The notes under the pieces were generated by a model. That model was not told the DNA's origin, made no database searches, and saw nothing but the letters and a program-made list of their open reading frames with translations. A stretch of DNA of 64,000 nucleotides from Rhodococcus sp. P-2 (GTDB lineage Bacteria > Actinomycetota > Actinomycetes > Mycobacteriales > Mycobacteriaceae): NCBI RefSeq assembly GCF_016598535.1, contig NZ_CP066779.1, positions 3,162,001 to 3,226,000 on the forward strand, given 5' to 3'. Made by a program: the position numbers and the translations under genes. This document shows positions 46,096 through 54,534 of this stretch, in pieces (the first letter of the stretch is position 1; each line of letters opens with the position of its first letter).

Positions 46096-47862
46096 GTGGA
46101 CGAGTCACACAAGATCCGTCGCCGATCGTTTGTTCAAGGGCTGGGCCTGCTGGCTGGACTGAGCGCATTGTCCGCTGGATCTGCGACGGCTCGACCTCCT
46201 GATGTCGATCCACTGCGCCCGTTCCAACTTCCATCTCCCCGTCTGGAACCGTTCCGGGAGTCCCTTCCTGTCCTGCCGAGCATTTCGGGTGGCAATCTGG
46301 AAATTCGTGCGGCCTCGTCGATGCACCGTTTCCATCCGGACCTACCGCCGTCGCCGTCGCTGGGCTACGGCGGAATGGATTATCTGGGCCCCACCATCGA
46401 GGCTCACGTCGATCAGCTCGTGACAGTCCGATATGCCAACGACATTGCTGCGTATCCGCTTGCCGCGGATGTGGATCCGGGTTTACACGGCGTCAGCGAC
46501 CTCGACCGTACACAGGTCCCCACTTCGCTTCACCTGCACGGAGGTGTAACCGCACCGCAGTTCGACGGGCATCCGGAGCTGATCCAGCGTCCGGGCGAAG
46601 GCTTGGTCCACGAATACACGAATGGTCGTGCCGCCGGCAATCTCTGGTACCACGATCATGCCATGGGGATGACGCGCCTCAACGTCTACGCCGGGTTGGT
46701 CGGGATGTATCTTCTCCGCGACGATGCTGACACAGGCACCGCCGGGAACTCATTCGGCCTGCCGTCCGGTGAGTTCGAACTCCCGATGATTCTGCAGGAC
46801 AAGGTATTCACCTCCGACGGCCAACAGAGTGTCCGTTCCACGTGGCTCACTCCGCAGGGGTCCTGGGACCCTGCGACTCCCGGTGACGTGGGTGTGGTGA
46901 ACGGCGTCGTATGGCCGAAGTTGGAAGTCGCTCGCGGACTGTACCGCTTGCGCCTGCTCAATGCAGCAACCTATTCGGTGTGGAATCTACACTTCGCAAA
47001 TCGCATGCGGTTCTGGGTGATCGGGTCCGAAGGCGGGTTGCTGGCCGCTCCTGCGCCGACGGATCACGTTCGGTTGAGTCCGGGTGAGCGCGCTGATTTG
47101 CTTGTCGACTTCAGTATGCTCGAGCCGGGCACGACGGTGGAATTGCGCAACGACGAACCGGTACCCCTTGCGGTGGCTCAACGCGGCACCCAGGTGATGC
47201 CGGTGTTCTGTCGGTTCGACGTTGGCAGCGCAGCGGGGTTCACCGGATCGATCCCACAGCAGCTGAATTCCGTTGCCGCCGAACCAGCGTCCCCGGATGT
47301 GGTGCGAAATCTCACGATCATGCAGCTGTCGCGTTCCTCGGATTACCCGTCGATCACTATGTCGCTCAACAATTTGAGGTTCACCGATTCGGATATCGAA
47401 CTGCCGCGTCAGGGAACCGTCGAGCAATGGAACCTGATCAATATCACCACGGAACCGCATCCGATTCATCTGCATCTGGTGGCGTTCCGCGTTGTGGGAC
47501 GCCAGAACATCGACACGGCAGCGCTGATGCAGCGGTATCCGGTGCCCGACTTGGGGGTCCGATGGACGCCGTCGGCAGAGGAATTCGTGACTTCGTCGCT
47601 GCGACCTCACGAAGTGTGGGAAACGGGGGAGAAGGACACGGTCATCGTGGATGCCAACTCGATCACCCGCGTGATCGTGCGCTTTCCGACTGCCGATGAG
47701 TTGGGCTTCGATCCGGATGCAACTTTCGCGAGAGGATCCATGGCAGATCACTCGGCCCACGGAGAAGCCGGCATGGGAGACCTGCAGGGGTACGTCTGGC
47801 ACTGCCACATGCTCGATCACGAAGACCATGACATGATGTTGCGATACCGGGTGGTGACGTAG
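46096..47862 (+). CDS. Multicopper oxidase, Tat-exported (second copy)
   Basis: Complete multicopper oxidase of 588 residues. The Tat signal is KIRRRSFVQGLGLLAGLSA. Copper motifs are HLHGG at 146, WYHDHAMGMTRL, HPIHLHLVAF and WHCHMLDHEDHDMM at 568. It is collinear with the oxidase at 1-1857 over its whole length but lacks the MTGGA repeat, having only a short ADHSAHGEAGMG linker there. The start is GTG 46096 after GAGGGGG. Likely function is oxidation of phenolics, bilirubin-like compounds or metals outside the cell. Confidence 0.93.
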   Translation: MDESHKIRRRSFVQGLGLLAGLSALSAGSATARPPDVDPLRPFQLPSPRLEPFRESLPVLPSISGGNLEIRAASSMHRFHPDLPPSPSLGYGGMDYLGPTIEAHVDQLVTVRYANDIAAYPLAADVDPGLHGVSDLDRTQVPTSLHLHGGVTAPQFDGHPELIQRPGEGLVHEYTNGRAAGNLWYHDHAMGMTRLNVYAGLVGMYLLRDDADTGTAGNSFGLPSGEFELPMILQDKVFTSDGQQSVRSTWLTPQGSWDPATPGDVGVVNGVVWPKLEVARGLYRLRLLNAATYSVWNLHFANRMRFWVIGSEGGLLAAPAPTDHVRLSPGERADLLVDFSMLEPGTTVELRNDEPVPLAVAQRGTQVMPVFCRFDVGSAAGFTGSIPQQLNSVAAEPASPDVVRNLTIMQLSRSSDYPSITMSLNNLRFTDSDIELPRQGTVEQWNLINITTEPHPIHLHLVAFRVVGRQNIDTAALMQRYPVPDLGVRWTPSAEEFVTSSLRPHEVWETGEKDTVIVDANSITRVIVRFPTADELGFDPDATFARGSMADHSAHGEAGMGDLQGYVWHCHMLDHEDHDMMLRYRVVT

Positions 47863-47898
47863 CCTTCAAAGGGAGAAAAGTTCCCAGAGGAGGCAGCT

Positions 47899-49113
47899 GT
47901 GTCGGAAGGTGCGCCCACCGGGCCCCTGGACGGATATCGGGTGATTGAACTCGGAACCTTGATCGCCGGGCCCTTCGCCGGGAAACTGCTCGGCGACATG
48001 GGTGCCGACGTGATCAAGATCGAATCACCGGACCGCCCCGATCCTCTTCGCACCTGGGGTCAGGCAGAGCAGGACGGTCATCGATTCTTCTGGACGGTTC
48101 ACGCCCGCAACAAGCGCTGTGTGACGTTGGACCTTCGGGTCGACGCGGGCCGCGACCTGTTTCTGAATCTGATCGAACATGCCGACGTGGTGGTCGAGAA
48201 CTTCCGGCCGGGCACCCTCGAGAAGTGGGGTCTGGGATTCGACGTTCTCAGCGCGCACAACCCGAAGTTGGTGTTGGCCAGGGTATCCGGCTACGGACAG
48301 AGTGGCCCGCAAGCGAAGAGCGCCGGATACGCCTCGGTTGCCGAAGCGGTCAGCGGATTTCGGCATCTGAACGGTTATCCAGGGCAGGCACCTCCGCGTA
48401 TTGCCCTTTCACTCGGAGATTCTCTCGGCGGGATGTTCGCCGTTCAGGGAGTGCTGGCGGCGTTGCTCTCGCGAGAGCGGACCGGCCGTGGCCAGGTGGT
48501 GGACGTTGCCCTCACGGAATCCTGTCTGGCAGTGCAGGAATCCACGATCCCGGATTACGATCGGGGCGGGATCATCCGGCAGCCCTCGGGAACGAGGTTG
48601 GAGGGTATCGCGCCGTCCAACATCTACCAGACCTCGGAAGGAAACTGGGTGGTGATCGCGGCCAATCAGGACACGCTGTTCGTGCGTCTGTGCACCATCA
48701 TGGGTCGACCGGAACTAGCGCATGACGACCGATTCTCCAATCATGTTGCGCGTGGCAAGCATCAGGACGAGCTCGACGAATTGATCAGCGCCTGGGTCGC
48801 GCTCCAAGATCCCACCAGCCTGGTGGAACGCCTCACCGAAGTGGGAGTTGTTGCCGGGCCGATCAATACGGTTGAAGATGTGGTCAAGGATCCGCAGCTG
48901 ATCGAACGGGGGATGCTCGTCGACCATTACGACGAACGGATCGGCGAAAACGTCCTCGGCCTGGGCGTCGTGCCTACCTTCAGTGAGACACCCGGGTCCG
49001 TGCGCAACGCGGGAGCATCGTCGCCGGGGCACGACAACGCTTCCGTCTGGGGCGGGATCCTCGGACTCTCGGACGACGAGCAGGCAGAATTGAAGAAGAA
49101 GGGCGTGATCTGA
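47899..49113 (+). CDS. CaiB/BaiF (class III) CoA-transferase
   Basis: Protein of 404 residues that moves CoA from a donor such as succinyl-CoA to a carboxylic acid. Family features are VIELGTLIAGPFAGKLLGDM at the start, the catalytic-Asp region around ENFRPGTLEKWGLGFDVL, and DVALTESCLAV. It is followed after one base by an HMG-CoA-lyase-like gene, so its acceptor is probably a 3-hydroxy-3-methyl or related dicarboxylate. Confidence 0.88.
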   Translation: MSEGAPTGPLDGYRVIELGTLIAGPFAGKLLGDMGADVIKIESPDRPDPLRTWGQAEQDGHRFFWTVHARNKRCVTLDLRVDAGRDLFLNLIEHADVVVENFRPGTLEKWGLGFDVLSAHNPKLVLARVSGYGQSGPQAKSAGYASVAEAVSGFRHLNGYPGQAPPRIALSLGDSLGGMFAVQGVLAALLSRERTGRGQVVDVALTESCLAVQESTIPDYDRGGIIRQPSGTRLEGIAPSNIYQTSEGNWVVIAANQDTLFVRLCTIMGRPELAHDDRFSNHVARGKHQDELDELISAWVALQDPTSLVERLTEVGVVAGPINTVEDVVKDPQLIERGMLVDHYDERIGENVLGLGVVPTFSETPGSVRNAGASSPGHDNASVWGGILGLSDDEQAELKKKGVI

Positions 49114-49114
49114 C

Positions 49115-50026
49115 GTGTCGGTACCTGAAGCAGGTGTTCCCGCGGTCAGCATTCGCGAGGTCGGGCCTCGGGACGGGTTACAGATCGAAAAGCCAGTATC
49201 GCTGGCGGACAAACTTCGACTCGTAGAAGCTCTGGCTGCGACGGGTGTTTCGCGCATCGAGGCGACGTCATTCGTGTCGCCGCGAGCTGTGCCGGCATTA
49301 GCCGACGCGGAGTCGTTGGCCGCAGAGCTGCACCGGTGGCCGGGTATCGAGTTCTCGGCATTGGTCGCCGGAATCGGCGGAGCAAAGCGGGCCGTCGCCG
49401 CAGGAATGAAAACCGTCGAATATGTTGTGTCAGCGTCGAACGGCCACAGCGAGGCCAACACTCGGTCGACGACGGAGCAAGCGACCGAACGTATCGGAGA
49501 GGTCGTCCGGATCGTTCACGACGCCGGCGGGCGGGTAGAGGTCATCGTCGCTACAGCCTGGGACTGTCCGTTCGACGGTCCAACCGATCCGGATCGCGTT
49601 CTACGGATTGCGGAGCAGGCCAAAGAGTTCGGCGCTGATCAGTTCTCGATCGCAGATACCATCGGTACTGCAACGCCCGGACGTGTCGGACGATTGATCG
49701 ACGCTGTCGGCGAAAGAGTGGGTGACTTCGGCTTGGGTGTGCACTTCCACAACACGCGTGGCGCTGGCATTGCCTGCGCGTTGGCGGCTGTGCAGCACGG
49801 TGTTCGAAATCTGGACGCATCCACCGGTGGTCTCGGCGGCTGCCCGTTCGCTCCCGGTGCGAGCGGTAACCTCGCGACCGAGGAGTTGGTCTACATGCTC
49901 GAAGACATGGGCATCACGACGGGCATCGACCTGGATGCGAGCATTCAGGCCGCCGCTGTCGCGGAAGAGATTGTGGGCCATGCTGTTCCCAGTAATCTTC
50001 TCCGCGCGGGCGATCGGAAGCGATAG
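49115..50026 (+). CDS. Hydroxymethylglutaryl-CoA lyase-like protein
   Basis: TIM-barrel lyase of 303 residues. It has REVGPRDGLQIEKP (catalytic Arg/Asp and metal site), VHFHNTRGAGIA (metal histidines) and GLGGCPFAPGASGN with the mobile catalytic cysteine. HMG-CoA lyase splits HMG-CoA to acetyl-CoA and acetoacetate; citramalyl-type substrates are an alternative. It is coupled to the upstream CoA-transferase, suggesting the pair activates and cleaves one free acid. Confidence 0.87.
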   Translation: MSVPEAGVPAVSIREVGPRDGLQIEKPVSLADKLRLVEALAATGVSRIEATSFVSPRAVPALADAESLAAELHRWPGIEFSALVAGIGGAKRAVAAGMKTVEYVVSASNGHSEANTRSTTEQATERIGEVVRIVHDAGGRVEVIVATAWDCPFDGPTDPDRVLRIAEQAKEFGADQFSIADTIGTATPGRVGRLIDAVGERVGDFGLGVHFHNTRGAGIACALAAVQHGVRNLDASTGGLGGCPFAPGASGNLATEELVYMLEDMGITTGIDLDASIQAAAVAEEIVGHAVPSNLLRAGDRKR

Positions 50027-50032
50027 GGAGCT

Positions 50033-50338
50033 TCACTCGTTTCGGTTGGGTGATGCGAGTTGAAGTTTGACCAGCTGTTCGTGTGCTGCCGGGGGCCAAC
50101 CGGTGCGCTGCTTCTCCAGATACCAGGCGCCGGCGGCGAATACGATGGCGAGGACGATCCAGATCGCGACGCTTCCGATCTGCGAGCCCAGGTCGCTCGA
50201 TGAGGACACTTCGCCCGTGCTGTAGTCGTATTCCGTTGTCGTGGTGATTCCCTCGACTGCGAAGGTCCACAGAATCGGAACGGCGCACAGTGCGGCGAGA
50301 GCGCGAGCGACATGCGCTGGACGCAGTTCGAAGATCAT
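50033..50338 (-). CDS. Small two-helix membrane protein
   Basis: Protein of 101 residues with two hydrophobic segments (ALAALCAVPILWTFAVEGI and IGSVAIWIVLAIVFAAGAW) around a Ser/Thr-rich extracytoplasmic loop. ATG 50338 is preceded by AGGAGA. It follows the kinase-like gene by 47 bases. No family recognised. Confidence 0.65.
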   Translation of the reverse strand: MIFELRPAHVARALAALCAVPILWTFAVEGITTTTEYDYSTGEVSSSSDLGSQIGSVAIWIVLAIVFAAGAWYLEKQRTGWPPAAHEQLVKLQLASPNRNE

Positions 50339-50385
50339 TCTTTTCTCCTGGTGATCGACCCGGTGAATCTCACTCGCCTCGAAAA

Positions 50386-51483
50386 CTATTCGGGATCGAC
50401 GGCGCTGTCTGTAGTCGGATCGACGGACATGGACGGGGTGCCGAGTTCCCCCCGATCTCCCTGCCGTACCAGCTGCACTCCATTGTGATCGAACTCGATT
50501 CGTCGAACGTCTTCAGCGTCGACCAGCATCGTGGCCATAGCGGTACGCCGTGGTGGAAGGATCCGAATGGTCACTTTCCCTCGCGTGATCGCGGTGAGTT
50601 CCCGGACGATGCTCGAGTGGATCCTGTCGCGAACGGCGGGGTTCGCGCCATCCATTCCGTGGTCGTCGAGCAGGACCACCTCGATGCCACGGTTTCGAGC
50701 GGCATGCACAGCATCGATGACATCTGTCTGTTGTAAGACAGGCGCTCTCAGCGAATCTCGGAGTTGCGCCTCGAGGAGTTCGCATTCTTGCCGTTCCGCC
50801 GTTGTCAGCGGAATCCCGGAAGCAACCCGTTCGAGAAGCGGGCGTGCAAGGAGATCGAGCCTGTCGAGTTGCGCGTCGCGTTCCTCGAGAACCGCAGCGC
50901 TAGCGGACGCGGAGGCAATTCGTTGGGTGGACTGCTCCCGAAGTTCGTAGATAACCCTGGCTTGAGGACGGATGGTGTACGCGAAGAAGGTCGACATCAG
51001 AACGGGGCCCGCGTTGATGACCGTCAACGACACTCCGTACATGGCTCCCTGGCCGGTAGTGGACGACCAGATGGCGGTCACCAACACCATGAGCCCAAGC
51101 CCGAGCCACGCGAGTGCCGTACGCCCACGAACGCACATGAAGGTGAAAACGGCCGTCGACATCCCGAACATCCACAATTGAGTCATGTCGTTGACGGGCA
51201 CTGGAACCACTGACAACACCAGGCCACTCGTGACGGCGCCGGTCAGGGACACCAGAAGGCTCTGGCCCAGCGGCATCGGGTCGCCTCTGCTCAGAACGAG
51301 TGTGAATGCCGCAGTTGAGCACACGACAATTGCCAAAACCATCGGCCAGACTGCGCGGACGTCGGAGGAGGTGTACGCGACCGAGATCACGCAGGTGAGA
51401 GCGAAGCATGCAGCCATGAATCGAGCAGCACGGCTGTGCATGCCGAGAAGATCGCGGACATCTCGTCCGTCCGGTCTGGTCAC
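50386..51483 (-). CDS. Degenerate histidine-kinase-like membrane protein
   Basis: Protein of 365 residues. Five or six membrane helices fill the first 165 residues, then a coiled coil (ASASASAAVLEERDAQLDRL) and a C-terminal region that recalls a kinase ATPase fold (RIHSSIVRELTAITRGKVTIRI). No phospho-accepting His box, N box or glycine-rich ATP lid is visible, so it is probably not an active kinase. It overlaps the real kinase gene upstream by four bases and shares its membrane-plus-coiled-coil layout. Confidence 0.65.
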   Translation of the reverse strand: MTRPDGRDVRDLLGMHSRAARFMAACFALTCVISVAYTSSDVRAVWPMVLAIVVCSTAAFTLVLSRGDPMPLGQSLLVSLTGAVTSGLVLSVVPVPVNDMTQLWMFGMSTAVFTFMCVRGRTALAWLGLGLMVLVTAIWSSTTGQGAMYGVSLTVINAGPVLMSTFFAYTIRPQARVIYELREQSTQRIASASASAAVLEERDAQLDRLDLLARPLLERVASGIPLTTAERQECELLEAQLRDSLRAPVLQQTDVIDAVHAARNRGIEVVLLDDHGMDGANPAVRDRIHSSIVRELTAITRGKVTIRILPPRRTAMATMLVDAEDVRRIEFDHNGVQLVRQGDRGELGTPSMSVDPTTDSAVDPE

Positions 51484-52352
51484 GCCATCACCGCTGCGGG
51501 CAAGCTCAACGTCAGAGTCACCGAAGTACCGCGACCGGGTGACGATCGAATGGTTGCCGATCCACCGTCGAGTTGACGCATTCTGCCGCGGATACTGACA
51601 GTGATTCCGAGGCGATGCGTCTCGACGGAGCTCGGATCGAAGCCGACGCCGTCGTCCTCGACGACTACCTCGAGGCGGGTTGTGGTTGCCGTGACCGTGA
51701 CCGAACGCCGTGCACTGCTTCCGGCGTGCTTGACGCTGTTGCGCAGCGCCTCGGCCATCGCACCGGCTATCGCACGAATCGAGTCGGGTGCGTATCCGCT
51801 CGGATCGGACCCGCTCGAGATGGCGGTCTCGAACGCGACGCTTTCATCTACTTCCGAAGCAGCTGAACGCAACTGAGCGAGGATTCCGTCGAAGTCGAGA
51901 ATCGTCTCGTGATCGGTTCCGGAGCGGAGTTCGTCAAGCCTTTCGACAGTCCGTCGCGCCTGAGCGATGACCGAGGGATCGGCATCGTTTCTCGAAGCAG
52001 CGAGCAGAGTGGACATCACGGTGTCATGGATCAGTGCGTCGAATCTCTCGCGTTCGACGGACTTGGCCTCGGCCGCGGCGGCACCGGCGGCAGCGGCATG
52101 AGTGGTGGCGATGGTCGCGTCCAGTACTCGGCCGGTGCGCAAGGCCATGACGGCTGCTGCGACGAAAACCGCGCAAAATGTCCAGGCGAAGGCGAGGTCG
52201 GGAACAAGCAGGTGCGTCGTAGGACTCGTCCGGATTATGTGATTGGTCAACTGTGCGAGCGTTGCCGCCAGGAAAAGGTGCACGACGGCAGCGGCCGGTC
52301 GCCAAGCCGCAGCTGCCGCAAGGCTGGCGACACCGGGAAATTGGAAATGCAC
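51480..52352 (-). CDS. Histidine kinase, catalytic part (NarL/DesK type)
   Basis: Frame of 290 residues. After two membrane helices come the His box RFDALIHDTVMSTLLAA, the N box AEALRNSVKHAG, the G1 motif VEDDGVGFDP and the G2 lid SSPGRGTSVTLTL, so it is catalytically complete. It can start at GTG 52352, but the membrane domain continues smoothly upstream in another frame (52247-52735). The whole kinase of about 417 residues therefore needs a -1 shift near 52334-52340. The cognate response regulator is likely 53112-53816. Confidence 0.82.
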   Translation of the reverse strand: MHFQFPGVASLAAAAAWRPAAAVVHLFLAATLAQLTNHIIRTSPTTHLLVPDLAFAWTFCAVFVAAAVMALRTGRVLDATIATTHAAAAGAAAAEAKSVERERFDALIHDTVMSTLLAASRNDADPSVIAQARRTVERLDELRSGTDHETILDFDGILAQLRSAASEVDESVAFETAISSGSDPSGYAPDSIRAIAGAMAEALRNSVKHAGSSARRSVTVTATTTRLEVVVEDDGVGFDPSSVETHRLGITVSIRGRMRQLDGGSATIRSSPGRGTSVTLTLSLPAAVMA

Positions 52353-52735
52353 AACGTGAAATCCGTGACGTGCTCACCATTCCAGGCCGGCCACCACAGG
52401 AGGATGACCACGACGTAGAGAATCGCGTTTGCACTCGCGGCTCGTTTCACCCACCGGGTGTCTGCGTGAAACGTCGAAGCTCCCAATAGCAGTCCACTAC
52501 CGAAAGTTGCGACCGCTGCCAGCGGGGTCCACCATGACGCGGACATCGCAGTGGCTTCGGCAATGGCAGGGGCAAGCAATAGCAGATAGCAGATATAGCC
52601 TGCACCGATGAAGCGGCCGAAGAGCCTCAGAATTTCGTCAGAAGCTGTGGCTGTTTTGTCGAAGGCAACTCTGTCGATCAGAGTTCGTCGATCGTCACTA
52701 TCCGATCTTGTATCGCTCGCACGAGTAGTTCGCAT
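52247..52735 (-). CDS. N-terminal membrane segment of the split histidine kinase
   Basis: Frame of 162 residues. The first 128 encode a start and four or so membrane helices (YICYLLLLAPAIAEA, FGSGLLLGASTF, ANAILYVVVILLWWPAW) up to HVTDFTLCISNFP. After that the frame becomes Arg/Ser-rich and unlike a membrane protein, while the overlapping frame of 51480-52352 takes up the hydrophobic pattern. It overlaps the end of the LuxR gene by 58 bases. It is best read as the 5' part of one kinase gene. Confidence 0.65.
   Translation of the reverse strand: MRTTRASDTRSDSDDRRTLIDRVAFDKTATASDEILRLFGRFIGAGYICYLLLLAPAIAEATAMSASWWTPLAAVATFGSGLLLGASTFHADTRWVKRAASANAILYVVVILLWWPAWNGEHVTDFTLCISNFPVSPALRQLRLGDRPLPSCTFSWRQRSHS
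52334..52340 (-). other. Candidate -1 frameshift heptamer T TTC CCG
   Basis: On the minus strand the kinase's first frame reads AAT TTC CCG, which gives a perfect X XXY YYZ heptamer, T TTC CCG. A one-base slip back joins it to the frame of the catalytic part (next codons GGT GTC GCC). A GC-rich stem (GCCAGCC with GGCTTGGC, one base bulged) starts about five bases downstream. A plain frameshift mutation or sequence error would look the same. Confidence 0.5.
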
Positions 52736-53061
52736 TTCGTCGGTGCTTTCCTTCCAACGTCGGCATACTTCTCGCGAATCCGAGACAGGTGAGTCCCCAC
52801 CGTTCCCACGCTTATGTAGAGGTTTTGAGCGACGCGTGACTTCGAGTCACTCAGTAGCCATTCCCTGAGGACCTCGACTTCGCGATCCGACAAACTTGGT
52901 CCGACGGGATCCTGTGCCATGCAGTTTTCCACAGTGACGGTCATGAGTTTCGTCCTTCTTTCGTCCAGCGGAATGACAGACTCCCCGACAGTGCCGTCTT
53001 CGTACCAGGTGAATGTAAGTCGAAGTTGGTCATTTCCCCAGACATCAATTCCTCTGCCCAT
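52678..53061 (-). CDS. LuxR-type DNA-binding protein without receiver domain
   Basis: Protein of 127 residues. The C-terminal LuxR helix-turn-helix (SLSDREVEVLREWLL, then NLYISVGTVGTHLSRIREKY) ends in APTKCELLVRAIQDRI, closely parallel to the end of the full response regulator 53112-53816. The first 55 residues are short beta-rich sequence, not a receiver, so it cannot be phosphorylated in the usual way. It may modulate or compete with the full regulator. Confidence 0.78.
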   Translation of the reverse strand: MGRGIDVWGNDQLRLTFTWYEDGTVGESVIPLDERRTKLMTVTVENCMAQDPVGPSLSDREVEVLREWLLSDSKSRVAQNLYISVGTVGTHLSRIREKYADVGRKAPTKCELLVRAIQDRIVTIDEL

Positions 53062-53111
53062 ATTTCCAGGGGCAGCCTTTTGGCAAAACCATTCGTTACC
53101 GAACTTTTTCT

Positions 53112-53816
53112 TTACTGAAGGTCATTATTAGTCAGGGTCAGATTTCTACCGAAATCCCTCCGTTCCGGAATCGGTAACACCCCGTCCTCGACTGCTCGCT
53201 TGTACAAATCGGTTTTGGTTGGCGCCGGCCGTCCGGCGGCAGCATATTTTTGCCTGATGCGCTGTAGGTAGTCGTTGACCGTTTGTGGTGCCAAACCGGT
53301 GAGCCGTGCAACGCGATCCGCTTTCTCTCCGGATGCGTAGAGTTCGAGGACCTCTAGCTGTCGAGGGCTCAGACCTACTTCATCTAGACCTGGATCCCCG
53401 TCGATGGCGGCGGCCCACTCCGTCGTCACCACTTGCCCTCCCGAAGCGGCGGCACGTATCGCATCAACCACGACGGCCGTCGGTTCGGACTTGCGCACAA
53501 CTCCGAGTACACCGGCACGCGCGGCCGAGCGAACAAGGAAAGGGTTTTCTGCCCCGGTGAAGATCAGAGTCTCGAGGCCGGCGGTCCGAAGTTGCTCGAC
53601 GTTGCTCTTGGGTGATGACCCGTCAGCTAATCGGAGGTCGAGAATTGCCAGATCCAGGGTGACGTTCTGCGCCAGAAGTTCGGACACGGTGGTCCCGATG
53701 CACACCAACTCGAGATCTGGCTCGTCCTTCAGCATCACAGACAGGCCGATAGCCACCGACTCGTGGTCCTCCACCAGTCCTATGCGGCGATGCTGAGATG
53801 CAGTTTGCTCTGACAT
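53112..53816 (-). CDS. Response regulator, NarL/LuxR type
   Basis: Protein of 234 residues with a receiver domain (GLVEDHESVAIGLSV acidic pocket, phospho-Asp in LAILDLRLADG) and a C-terminal LuxR helix-turn-helix (GLSPRQLEVLELYAS, TVNDYLQRIRQKY). It is first in a minus-strand cassette followed by a receiver-less relative, the split histidine kinase and a degenerate kinase-like protein, so it is probably the output of that kinase. Confidence 0.88.
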   Translation of the reverse strand: MSEQTASQHRRIGLVEDHESVAIGLSVMLKDEPDLELVCIGTTVSELLAQNVTLDLAILDLRLADGSSPKSNVEQLRTAGLETLIFTGAENPFLVRSAARAGVLGVVRKSEPTAVVVDAIRAAASGGQVVTTEWAAAIDGDPGLDEVGLSPRQLEVLELYASGEKADRVARLTGLAPQTVNDYLQRIRQKYAAAGRPAPTKTDLYKRAVEDGVLPIPERRDFGRNLTLTNNDLQ

Positions 53817-53949
53817 AACGACCGATCCCCTCCTCTCGATGCGAAGACGCTATCAGGGAAGCTGACTGGTTGGTCCGGATAGTGTTATCGGCTGGCTAAG
53901 TTTTGAAGTCAGCCTGGACTGTTTTACGTTTCGGCTCTACAGTGTTCTT

Positions 53950-54534
53950 GTGACCGAGACCACTTCTGATGCGAAAGTGAGCCGTACGCAGGCCGAACGA
54001 ACTGCCGCGATGCGTGGGCGTCTGCTCGACGCCGCCGTCGAATCGTTGGTCGAGCTTGGCTACGCACGGACCAGTACGCAAGAGATCGCCCGCCGCGCAG
54101 GCGTCTCGCGGGGTACGCAACTGCATCATTTTCCGACCAAGGAATCGCTGGTCGTCGCGGCCGTCGAGTATCTGGTCGACAAGCGACTTGAAGAAATCCT
54201 CACCGCTGAAGTGGATCGCGGCCGAGGTCTCGAGGTCCTGGCGGACGCGTTCTCCGGGCCGCTGTTCTACGCTGCGCTCGAATTGTGGGTCGCGGCGCGA
54301 ACCGATCCTGTTCTGCACGCGGCGACGGTGCCCCTCGAACGCAAGGTCAGTGAGGCACTCGAGTTCGGTAGCGCCGAGTTGTTCGGCGATCGATTCGATT
54401 CCGAGTCGGTCGAGCTCACCATCGAACTCGTCCGCGGTCTTGCAGTCTCAGCCCTTTTCCGTACACCCGAAGCCGACGATGCGCTCAGAGCGCGACTGTT
54501 GCCGGCCTGGCAATCCCGAGTGGAGAAGAAGTGA
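53950..54534 (+). CDS. TetR-family regulator of the BVMO/GMC operon
   Basis: Regulator of 194 residues with helix-turn-helix STQEIARRAGVSRGTQLHHF. The start is GTG 53950. It overlaps the monooxygenase gene by four bases and so is the first gene of a three-gene operon, probably autoregulated. The 133-base gap upstream is shared with the divergent response regulator; I see no clear operator in it. Confidence 0.85.
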   Translation: MTETTSDAKVSRTQAERTAAMRGRLLDAAVESLVELGYARTSTQEIARRAGVSRGTQLHHFPTKESLVVAAVEYLVDKRLEEILTAEVDRGRGLEVLADAFSGPLFYAALELWVAARTDPVLHAATVPLERKVSEALEFGSAELFGDRFDSESVELTIELVRGLAVSALFRTPEADDALRARLLPAWQSRVEKK

